Source: Blattamonas nauphoetae (Eukaryota; Preaxostyla; Oxymonadida). From it: a stretch of DNA of 38,109 nt. The stretch spans positions 1-38,109 of the forward strand of contig JARBJD010000516.1 in assembly GCA_033064195.1 (NCBI GenBank). The letters are read 5' to 3'. Both the position numbers and the translations under genes were made by a program. The notes under the pieces are model-generated. The model was given only the letters and a program-made list of their open reading frames with translations. It had not been told where the DNA came from and searched no databases. Position 1 is the first letter of the stretch. Each line of letters begins with the position of its first letter. Shown piece after piece: positions 10,448 through 20,400 of this stretch.

Positions 10448-12090
10448 AGAAAACAGGGACAGAAGTGATTGTGAGCAGTGCTGGTGTCTTCACGTCTTCT
10501 CTGTCCACTTCGCATCGAACTCAAACACTGAAGTCGAAGAACGCGAAAGAAACGATCTCAATCGAACAGACTGGATCGCTCACTGTTTTGGCAGATCATT
10601 CCCTCATCCTCTCCAACCTCGGTTTCATCTTGGAAACTGGTCAGCGAACTGTGTCTGCTCTGAAAACTGCAGATGGATGCCTCACAATCAACTCGTGCTC
10701 GTTCGGTTCATCAGTGTCTGACACAACAGGTGATTCCTCTCTCATCGAAGTGTCTGGCTCGCTCGTCATCACATCGACTGTCTTCACACGAATTATCTCA
10801 TCCACAGACAGTCTCCTTCGAATTGAGCTGTCAGGGTCTCACTCCCGTCTCCTTTGAATCAACCTCCCTCGTTTCTTGTTCGGCGTCAGCAGCTCCTCTC
10901 ATCTCCCTCACTCTCTCCACCCGCACTGACCAGACAGATTGGGACTTCGACCTGAGTGGTCTCTCGTTCTCTCGCGCTTCCTCGAATTCTGGTCTGAGTG
11001 GAATTCTGATCTTCGTGTCTGGGCCTTCGTTCGCGACTCAAATCAAACCCTCTCGTTTCCCTGCAGTTGACTCGTCGACCGATCCAGAAAGCGTTTTGGG
11101 GGAATGACACATCGACAGAAGTTTCATCGTCGCTGCTTGTGTATCTGATTGCAGCTGGAAGAGAGATCTGTGTGGATGGTGAGAACGGGAAAGACATTGC
11201 ACACTGTGGTCACTTTGGAGTGAGTTGCTGGACGATTGGAAAAGGGATCTTGCGAGCGAATGGAGACGATGGATCGAAAGAGATCCGAATTGTGGATTCG
11301 ACCGATCTGGACGAATTGATCTCTCCAAGTGAACTCACCATCTCTCTCGTTGGAGATTCAACCATTCAGGCAGTGACCATTCTTGAGGATGGTGGATTCT
11401 CTGTCGTGGATGGCTCTCTCACACTCTCGACTCTTTCCTTCTCCTCTTCTGTCTCCTCGTTTTCGAAATCGTTGATCTGTGTGAGTCAGTCTGGATCTCT
11501 CTCCATCAACTCCTGCTCTTTCGCTTCCTTCTCTTCGTCATCATCGGCATCGATCCTCACAGCGACCATCGCCACGCAGAAATCTGTGACCATCACTGAC
11601 ACAACTTTCACAACCTGCAACGCGAGGGATCAGCCCGATCTGGAGTACTTGATGTGACAATGGCAGTTGGAAGTGAGTTCATCCTCACACATTCTGGAGA
11701 TCCGTTCACAACATGCTCATCGCCTTCGGCTGATGCAAATCACGTCTTCATCGCTCATCCTTCTCTTTCGGAAGAAGTGATCGAAGCCTCTCTCCGCTTC
11801 ACGTGGGATCGGACCTCACGAACTTCGAAGGATTTGATGGAAAAGGAAGGAGACCATCCGATTCCGATTCCACTCGCTCTCTTCTTCCTCCCACTCCCAC
11901 AACACGTGTTCATCGATGCCGAATGGTGTGATGTGTCTGTGTGTGGCTTCGAAGAGTATCCTTGCGCCTCTCTCTCCGCTCTCCACTCCCAAATCAGCCA
12001 CATCTCTGATCCGATCATCACTCACCCACTCAGATGAACTGACATTGGCAGCGAAGATGTCATTGGTTGGAGGGTAACAACGAGCTGCGA
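10370..12090 (+). other. Middle of protein A, coding signal broken by clustered small shifts
   Basis: The same gene continues here but moves between frames about six times in 1.7 kb. Signature motifs keep their order across the shifts: NCGLPQLPC (10394 on), AHCGHFGVSC (11201 on) and VCGFEEYPC (11939 on). Near 10375 the frame would be kept if the GGG run were GGGG. Near 11090 a TTTT run appears one T too long compared with the SVWG-D/N-D block of the next module. Near 12030 a CCC run and near 12085 a lone T look extra. Flanking frames of 5.5 and 3.9 kb are clean, so a local consensus error is at least as likely as true decay. No GT-AG introns account for the shifts. Confidence 0.6.
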
Positions 12091-15000
12091 ATCTCCGAAC
12101 AGTCACTCTCCCAAACAGAGTGTGGTCTCTTCACAACGGCTGCTGATGTTTTCTTCGAAGCTCTCTTCGTCACTGTCCCATCGACATTCAAACACATCTC
12201 GCTGATGGATTGTCAGTCAGGCTCGTTGAGTGTGACGAACTGTTCGTTCAGTCAAGAATCGTCCACACCCATCCCAACCGTTCTGTTCGAACTGCACTCA
12301 GACGCCAGTCTGTCCATCACTGAGTCATTCTTCATTTCGATCACTTCATCGCATCCAAAAGGAAGTGTGATCTCAGCAGTTCTGAGTGAGGCAAGCTCTC
12401 TGCTTGTGGACAACAACACATTCTCGTCGTGCTCCTGTTCAGGCGATGCCCATTCGATCTTCGTCTCACTTGACAACTCAAGCGAGGTTCACACGAACTG
12501 CTTCGATTATTCGCTGACCAACCTCGTCTTCTCGTCAGCCTCGTTGAATTCAGAATCGACGCCTTCGATTGATGTGTTGGTTGTTGGGCACCATCTGGAC
12601 AGAACAGTCACACTGGATCGATGGGAGGGCAGCTTCAGTCGGGAGAAAGGAGAGTCAGTTTGGGGAGACGACAAGACGACAGGAATGAACACATCGCTGC
12701 TTCCTTACTTGGTGTCGATCTCTGGAGAAGTGGAAGTGGACTGGAAGGGATTTGAGTTTGAGAAATGTGGTCATTTCTTTCTTTTCTGTTCGTCGTTTGA
12801 ACTTGGCGTGGCTCGGATGGAAGAAGCAGATTTGAACAGAATCAAAATTGTTGAGAAGATTGAAGTGTCGACTCGGATTGGGATGAAGGGTGAGAATTGT
12901 GTTGTTGGGGCATCGATGGACTCGATTCTCTGTTTCAATGAGGATGGCTCATTCGAGAACTCTCCCAACGATTCCATCGATTCGTCGCTGTCTTTCTCGT
13001 CTCTCGTGATTGCCGTTGATCCACTCGAACGAGCGACTCCTCTCTTCGTCTCCACTTGCGGTTCGCTCTCGTTCAGTTCATGTTCATTTATGGGTTCTGG
13101 ATCTTCTGCCATCTCTTTCTCTCTCATTTCCATCTCGCAAGGCGAGCTCGTTCTGTCGGAAGTCATCGCGAACAGCATCACTCTTGACTCGCTTCCTCTG
13201 ATCCTCTCCAAAGGAAGCATCTCAATCTCAAAGAGCAACTTCACGTCGATCAATCGCGTGACAGGATTGGGATGTGTTTTGGAAGTGAACTCCGACGATG
13301 AAGTGAAAGTCGTCGACTCCTCGTTCAAATTGTGCCGATCAGAGAACACGAAAACGTGGATTCTTCTGTCTGGAGCGAATGAGAAGACGTTGAAAGTGGA
13401 GAACTGGGAAGGAACACTGGATCGATTCTCTGCTCGTGCGAGCGTGCTCCTGGCTGCACAATCCGACTCTGATTCGATCTCATCTTCATCAACCGATCAG
13501 TCTGAACCGTATTCTCTTCTGTACGAGTTCTATCCTCGAGTGTCTGGGGAGATTGTGGTGAGTGTGGGAGAGGTGAACGAAGATCATCGATTGTGTGGGA
13601 GTTGGGAGCTTCCTTGTCTGACAGTTGATAATTCAGTTTCGATGACAGGAGTTCGGAAAGTGAAGATCTTTGGATTGAGCTCGATGAAATCGTTGATGAA
13701 GATGGATGGAGACTTGCTGTGGATTGTTGGGCACAAAAAGAAAGGGATTTTGAAGATGATTGGATCGAGTCAGATTGTGAACAACGTGTTCGATGATCCC
13801 GACACTCTCCTTCTCTCGTTCGTCACTGTTGATGTCTCTGACTCCACACTCTCCTCGTCTGACTCGCTGATTTTGAACGAGAATGGTGAAGTTTCTATTG
13901 AGTCGTCGACGTTCAAATCGAACAATGTGATCTCGTTCAGTCTGATCCGACTGACTGGAGGAGAAGCGTCTGTGACAAACCTGACGCTCTCCGATGTGAC
14001 ATTCTCGTCTGTCGTGTTCGATCTCTCCTCTTCTGATCTTTGCTCGCTCACTGACGTGCTGATTTCGGGGACGAGAATGTCATCGTTCCTGAAAGTGTCT
14101 GAAACGAAACAACTTGTGCTGAAATCGTTCTCCTTCGACGGATCGTCACCCAACATGCCATCTGAGGATTCTGAGAAGAATGAAGAAGATGGCGAAGAAG
14201 GGAAGGATGTTTGTGAATGGACAGACGCACTGATCCGAGTTGTGAACACCACAACCTCTATTTTTGAGAATTTGAAATTGTCTCATATTGGATCGGGAGG
14301 GATTTGGATGGATGGAGGATCGATGAAAGTGGAAGCAAGCACATTCCATGACAACTTTGTGTCGAACTCGTCGTTCCCTTCAGTTCGTCGAAACATCCAC
14401 TGCTCGAATGGTGTTCTGAACATTGAGAGTCTGAGTGGAGGAGATGGAGGAACAGAACTGTCGAAATCGGCGTGGATCAGTGTTGGTGATGGATGCCACT
14501 TCTCGTCATCTGTTGTCGATGTCCACTCTCCTCACTTCATCCCGTCGCTGAATCGATCGAAGAGCACGATCTCGAGGAACTCGAAAACTCAGACATTCAC
14601 AGCAGGACTTGTTGGATCGCTTCTGATTCCTTGTGGTCTGTGGGTTGAGGTGTTTGAATGGAATGAGAAAACGAAGGCAGAAACAGGAAGGAGTGTGGAA
14701 GTTGACCTGTCTACGACTTCAATCGAGAAGTGGAATGAAACGAGTCTGACGTTGAAACTGAACGAAGACACTCTGAAGGAATCGCTGGAAATGGAACAGG
14801 AATGGCGACTTCGAGTGATGTCTGGATCTGGAATTGGTGGAGACGATTGGGTGAGACTGAAGATGAGTGTTGTGGCAGAGCGAAAGGCACAAGCAGTGGA
14901 GAGTCTGAAATGGGTGATTCCAGTTGCGGCCGGGATCATCGCAGCGATGATCGTGATTCTGATTGTGATTGTGTGCTGTCGTCGGAAGAGAAAGACGAAA

Positions 15001-16011
15001 CAGTCCGAAAAGGAAGGATTGCTGGCTGATCAAGAATTGGATGGAGTGGACGAGAAGCTGTTTGTGGATGATTCTGTGAACATCATGGGAGACCGGACAG
15101 GAAACCACCTGCACTCATCGACACTGATTGAGTCTCGAGAGGAAGGGGTGGGAGTTGGGAAGGAGAAGACAGAAGTTGGAGATTCGGAAAAGAACGAGGA
15201 AGACGATGGCCTGAAATCAGTTGCGTTTCTGTGTGAAGCGTTGAGATGTGGAGAGAAGTTCGAAGTGTGCATTGTTGACAAGCGGCAGACACTTCACGAT
15301 CGAATCCACAAGCCACACCCAGATGCGCCTGCTCTTGGTCGGTTCAATGTTGAGTCTCAGATTGTGGAAGGACTGAAGCAGCTGAGGCGGGATAAGCAGC
15401 ATCGATGGCTTCTGGGTCGTGTGAACCCTCAATGGATTCTGGTTGACCGAAACGATCAAGTTTTTCTGAAAGTTGAGTCGGAAGATTCTGTGCCTCCTGA
15501 CAAATCGATCCCTCTCCACACCGAAATGAACGAGACTCCAACTGGACACGAACCAGCTCAGTTGATCCGACCCACAACGCAGCGACTGTTAATGAATGAG
15601 AATCTACAGCGATGGATTGCACCTGAGCTTGGAGAGGAAGAAGGAGGAATGAATGAGGGAGAGGAGAAGAAAGGAAAGAACTTGGAGGCAGCGTCGGTTT
15701 TTAGCTTGGGCCTTGTCCTGTTTGAGATTGAGAGTGGAAAAGTTCCGTTTGGAGAGATTGATGGAGTGAACGCGCATCGTCAGTTGGGAACAGGAACAAG
15801 GCCGAAAATGGAGAACATGTCGGAAGAGATGATAGAACTGATCTCGTCTTGTCTGAATGTGAATGCAATGGAACGACCGTCACTGGACACGATCTCAGAA
15901 AAGCTGATCTTGATTGGGAAGAACACATCGCAACTGACAAGCGAAGAAGCGCGCTCGCTTGAGGAAGAACTGAAACAGACGCGACAGAAGCAAACCGCGA
16001 TCAGTTCGTGA
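12067..16011 (+). CDS. Giant surface protein A, C-terminal 1314 codons: modules, TM helix, pseudokinase tail
   Basis: Continuation of the gene that begins at 4892; its ATG at 12067 is internal. It contains two further ~270-aa modules (signatures near 12762 and 13594) and a membrane-proximal block. That block has GGIWMDGG, a RNIHCS motif, HFIPSL and a SLLIPCGL strand. A single transmembrane helix lies at about 14913-14979 (IPVAAGIIAAMIVILIVIV), followed by CCRRKRK as a stop-transfer and cytosolic anchor. The tail (about 15210-15935) matches a protein kinase C-lobe: a hinge-like TLHDRI, a catalytic-loop-like LLGRVNPQWILVD, RWIAPEL, SVFSLGLVLFEIESGKVPFGE and an MERPSLDTI helix. The HRD aspartate and DFG are missing and there is no Gly loop or VAIK lysine, so catalysis is not expected. 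It likely acts as a scaffold or receptor tail. It ends TGA at 16009-16011. Confidence 0.85.
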   Translation: MEGNNELRISEQSLSQTECGLFTTAADVFFEALFVTVPSTFKHISLMDCQSGSLSVTNCSFSQESSTPIPTVLFELHSDASLSITESFFISITSSHPKGSVISAVLSEASSLLVDNNTFSSCSCSGDAHSIFVSLDNSSEVHTNCFDYSLTNLVFSSASLNSESTPSIDVLVVGHHLDRTVTLDRWEGSFSREKGESVWGDDKTTGMNTSLLPYLVSISGEVEVDWKGFEFEKCGHFFLFCSSFELGVARMEEADLNRIKIVEKIEVSTRIGMKGENCVVGASMDSILCFNEDGSFENSPNDSIDSSLSFSSLVIAVDPLERATPLFVSTCGSLSFSSCSFMGSGSSAISFSLISISQGELVLSEVIANSITLDSLPLILSKGSISISKSNFTSINRVTGLGCVLEVNSDDEVKVVDSSFKLCRSENTKTWILLSGANEKTLKVENWEGTLDRFSARASVLLAAQSDSDSISSSSTDQSEPYSLLYEFYPRVSGEIVVSVGEVNEDHRLCGSWELPCLTVDNSVSMTGVRKVKIFGLSSMKSLMKMDGDLLWIVGHKKKGILKMIGSSQIVNNVFDDPDTLLLSFVTVDVSDSTLSSSDSLILNENGEVSIESSTFKSNNVISFSLIRLTGGEASVTNLTLSDVTFSSVVFDLSSSDLCSLTDVLISGTRMSSFLKVSETKQLVLKSFSFDGSSPNMPSEDSEKNEEDGEEGKDVCEWTDALIRVVNTTTSIFENLKLSHIGSGGIWMDGGSMKVEASTFHDNFVSNSSFPSVRRNIHCSNGVLNIESLSGGDGGTELSKSAWISVGDGCHFSSSVVDVHSPHFIPSLNRSKSTISRNSKTQTFTAGLVGSLLIPCGLWVEVFEWNEKTKAETGRSVEVDLSTTSIEKWNETSLTLKLNEDTLKESLEMEQEWRLRVMSGSGIGGDDWVRLKMSVVAERKAQAVESLKWVIPVAAGIIAAMIVILIVIVCCRRKRKTKQSEKEGLLADQELDGVDEKLFVDDSVNIMGDRTGNHLHSSTLIESREEGVGVGKEKTEVGDSEKNEEDDGLKSVAFLCEALRCGEKFEVCIVDKRQTLHDRIHKPHPDAPALGRFNVESQIVEGLKQLRRDKQHRWLLGRVNPQWILVDRNDQVFLKVESEDSVPPDKSIPLHTEMNETPTGHEPAQLIRPTTQRLLMNENLQRWIAPELGEEEGGMNEGEEKKGKNLEAASVFSLGLVLFEIESGKVPFGEIDGVNAHRQLGTGTRPKMENMSEEMIELISSCLNVNAMERPSLDTISEKLILIGKNTSQLTSEEARSLEEELKQTRQKQTAISS

Positions 16012-17411
16012 CTCATCCTCTCCCACATCGCTCTCTCTCTCTTCGTCGATCATTGAACACTCCGCTTCGTCCTCTTTTGAAGCACTTCTTTTCAAACGGC
16101 CATCGTTCTTCTTCAAACATTCTGTTATTATGCTCTTCCATGCTTCGAGATACTTTTACTCTTCATTTCTCTTTCCACAGTTCCTTTCTCGCGACTCAAC
16201 TTGTGGACTCCCACATCACTCCGTCTCTTTCTCCTTTGATTTTGGATGAAGAATATTCAAAATGTCATTTCTTCTTCTGCCTTTTGTTCTTCTTCAGTTT
16301 TGGCTTCTTGTTTGAATCCCTTTCCGATTGGACATCCTTCTTGTGAGTGAGTGTTGGCACAAGAACTTGTGTGATGTCATTTCAGATGATTCTGTTTCAT
16401 TTCAGTCCACACGCTTCTGTGGTCGTGTTCTCTTCATTCGTTGACATCTTCATTCATTCTCTGGAACTCGTCTTTTTTCACTTCTTCAACAGAATTGATT
16501 AACCAGCCATATCAACTGTCTCATTTCATTCGATCACATCAGCTTCACTTCTCTTTCATTGACCTTTCGTCACTTTTTTCACAAAGATCTCTCCGTCTGA
16601 GCGAATTATGCCTTTTTGGATCTCTCAAGGCGATTCATCCCCGCTTCTCGATGTCAAACGACACACTACCGACCTAGACACTGATCTTGTGCATCGATCC
16701 AGATTGATCAAGAGGAGACTGTTCAGAAGACACTTCGCCTCAAGTGACAGAAGATTTTAATGATGTTTGTGGAGAGATTTTCGGTGAAAAATAAAGAATC
16801 ATGATGGTGAGGTCAAGCCATGACATGTGAAAAGCTGAGCGAGTTAGTCGCAGACAGCCAGTGACAAAAGAAGAGTGATGTGCGACGTGATCAACCTTCA
16901 ACGATGTGCAAAGTGGGTGATGTGGAAATCAAGACGTCTGACAAAAGCAATGAAAAACACAACGGAAAGAAGAAAAAAAGAAGATTCCACTTCCGACTCG
17001 TGATTCAAGCCCGAGACACCCGCGACGGGAAATGGGTGAAGATAAGTGTTCGGATGAGGGGGATGTGACCATCCATGTATCTCATCTGAATCTTCTTCCA
17101 TTCAGCGAACAGAAGACGACCGATGAGTAAGGAAGACCTGTTGACGTGGGTGGGATGAGAAAATACAGATTGAGTGTGTGAGTGAGTGTGTGTGCGAGTG
17201 TGACGTGGATATTCCCGTCGGATCAGTCATAGTGCCCTTTGTGACATGATGAGAAGAAAGACGAAGATAACTGCTTTTAATCCCAAATGGTGTGATTAAA
17301 CAGAAGATACACAAGCTCCCAACGACTCTGTGTGAGCAATTTGTGAAAATGATGACACGAAATCAAGACTGAGTTGGAATCCGTATGTTCAGAATGATGA
17401 CATGTGCAGTG
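16012..17411. other. Convergent intergenic region between A and B
   Basis: The 1.4 kb lies between the stop codons of two convergent genes. Small frames occur on both strands but none looks coding. An AATAAA lies at 16790-16795, about 780 nt past A's stop. A GT/GA-rich microsatellite lies at 17171-17202. Nothing else was seen. Confidence 0.5.
17171..17202 (+). repeat. Short TG/GAGTG microsatellite
   Basis: An imperfect run of GTGTG and GAGTG units about 32 bp long in the intergenic gap between A and B. Confidence 0.5.
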
Positions 17412-20400
17412 TCAACAGAGTGTGAGTTTTTGGTTGGCTGGGTTTGAGAACTCAACAGAGTCCAGTTTGTTTTCAATCGAGTCCAGATTCGGTCGGAGAG
17501 ATGGGTCCAGCGACAGACACGATGTGATCAGTTCATCAAGTCCAACATTTTGGATCAGTTCCATTTTCGGAAGATTTCCTGTTCCAAGATGACGATTCGC
17601 ATTCACTGCATCCATCTCACGAAGAGGAACTGTCTCACTCTCAATCTCGAACAGAATCAGACCAAGACTGAACACAGCAGCCTTTCCATGATCAATCTCC
17701 TTTGCGGGCTCCCCCACATTCTGAGTTGCTTCAGGAGCCCTCCATCGAAGCAACTCGAACCCTTCCCCCTGACTCCGTTCTTGCGAGGGTTGCGTGGTCA
17801 GAGTGTGCGTGTTCAATTCCGACCAGTGGACGTGAGAGAGATGATTGTGGTTGTGTGCGTGGAGTGGAACAGGAGCGAGAGGCTGTGGCTGGATAGGAGG
17901 GTCTTGAGCTCCTTTGATCAGATCTCCTTGCTTTTCTTCCTTCCCATCTGTCAGTCTCAGCTCCACATTCCCATTCGAGTCGAAATGAACAAAGTGCGAC
18001 GAGAGGCAAGACAGCAGAGGCAACTGAGAAGACACTCGCTGCAGTTCAGTCAAAGCATGAGCAATCTGCTTCGCTGTCTGCAGCTTCGCCAACGGGATCT
18101 TTGGAGTCGTGTGCAGTCGATTGTAGAGTGTGTCCTTTCTGCTCACTGGCTTCAGCTGCATTGCATCGCCCTCCAACATCACAACTCCATCCACATGAGA
18201 TTCCGCTTGTCCCATCTCCTTCGTCTCCTGAGCTGATATCCAACTGTGCTGACGATCGTTCGACGTGTCTGCGAGGCTGAAATGACCTTCCGATTGAGCT
18301 GCTCCCAAAAGCGAGTCGTGAGGCAGGTTCGATTTCCAGTCTTCCACAATCTCAATCTTTTCTGGCGGAAGAGCGTCCATTTCAGATATCTGCGGATTCA
18401 GCAACTTTTCTTCTTTCTTCTTCTTTGATTGGCGGCGACGGCAGCAGACAACGATGAAGATGAAAAGAACGGCAGCAGCAGCGAGGCCAACGACGAGAGG
18501 AATCCACCATTTCATGTTGTCTTTCACTGATTGGGCGAATCTGTCGACAGTGTTCGGTTGAATGACGAATGACGAATTCGTTCGTGCTCCATTTCCGAAC
18601 ACCAGTCGTCCACGCCATTCCAGCGATGCTTCGAGGTTCAACGTCGATTGAAGAAGAGAAAGTGTGATCGTGGACTCAGTGAACGAGATCGTTGAATCGT
18701 TGGAAAGGTCAATGAGTTGATATTTCCCTTCAGCTTTGTTCTTTTGCATTTCGAAAACTTCCAGAGACAGATCGCATGGGAACAGTGAATCTCCGCAAAT
18801 TGTCACAGTGAAGGACTTGGATGATTTGTTTAATAAGCTTTTCGATCCAGATTCAAGAGAAGGAATGAAGAGAGGCGATTGTGGTTTCGAATCGCCACCA
18901 CTCAGAACGCAGTTCTCGGTGGAGATCCACAGCGAAGGATGATCTTTAGTGCCATCCCCTCCATTCAATGTTTTGATGTCCACTGATCCCGCTTCAGAGC
19001 ATCGAATATTTCGTCGAGCGGTCGAGGCGAGGTCAGGGTTGGGTGTGTTGCCAGAGAAGGCACTCGTTTGGATCGACAGGTTTCCACCTTTCATGTTGAT
19101 CCCTCCTTGCTGAAGATTCGAGAACTTTGTGTTGTCGATGCGCGTTGAGCAGTTGTCCAGTTGCATGATTCCAGTTTCCCAGCAGCAGACAGAGGAATCA
19201 GCATCGTCATCGTCGTTTTCGTTGAGAGTTGATGGCGTTGAGTTCGAAGGGCCAACGAACGATCCATCTTTGATGATCAGAGTCGAGTTCGAAGCGAAAA
19301 GGAACACGAACGATGGTTGCGTGGACTCGATCACAACATCAACATCTCGAAGCTCGAAAAGACCATCAGACGAAACAACAATCATCCCCATCTCTCCCAT
19401 CAATGCTGACGAAGGAATCCGAAGTGTTGGCTCAACAGGCAATCCTTTCTCAACAACAACCATTCCACGAGCCAGACAAGAAACTGCGTTCGAAAGTGTT
19501 GTGTTCAACTTGATCCGAAATGTCACCTCCAACGATCCTGTCATCGCCCCAACTTTCCATGCTGAATCCATCGAAGTGCAAGGTCGTTCACTCGTTCCAC
19601 ACAATCGAGATGAATCAGACGACGATGAGTCACAGAACACGACAATCGCCGATGGAACTGGTCCAGTTGTGAAGGAAACTGGATCGTCGACGAAGATAGT
19701 TTGGGTTGTGTCTTCATTCCTGATCGAGACAATTCGGTATGTCGTGCTGTATTGGAGCGTGTCTGGCCAACCAATCGCCATTTCAGCTGTCGATCCTGTC
19801 AGAGTTGAGGTGAATGTGATCTCAAAGGAGTCGCCAGAATCCAGTCTCATCAAAAATGCTGTGTGAAGAGGAAGACCCGTGCCATTCAACTCGATCGTGA
19901 TGGTTGTGTTGAGAGAACTGATGAAACGGCATTCGGCTGATGTGACTTTGGGAGGTTGGGGAATCACGAATGTCGAACAGTCCAGAATGATCTCTGAACT
20001 GCCATTTGTCAGCGATAGAATCGTGATCTCGTCTCCGAACGTCAGGCTTGGTGTGCCAGAGAGGATTGGGAGTGTCATCTCCAGCTCTTCGTTCGAGATT
20101 CGAGTTGCTGTTGTTGTGAAGGGATATGATGTCGTTGGAGAGGTGATCTGAAGTTGAGCCGCAAACGAAGCGAAGAGAAAGGCTCGTCTAGAAAGAGAGA
20201 CGGTGACAGTTTGGAGGTCGATGCTGAGGACAGGAAAGGCTGATATGACACGAGCTGGTTCAGAAATCACAAATGAGGTTGGATTGGCATCAATCATGAG
20301 AGATGCCGAAGGTGACGAGGTTGGCGCAACAGAGAAGAGCGTGTATGTCATCCTGAACGACAGAACTGCCGATTCTCCAAAAATCGAAACTGAACTGACG

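Noticed and set aside
19129-19866. 245-codon + strand frame opposite protein B
   Set aside because: Antisense to B's module and Ig-like units. It has no domain and is explained as a shadow of biased codon use.
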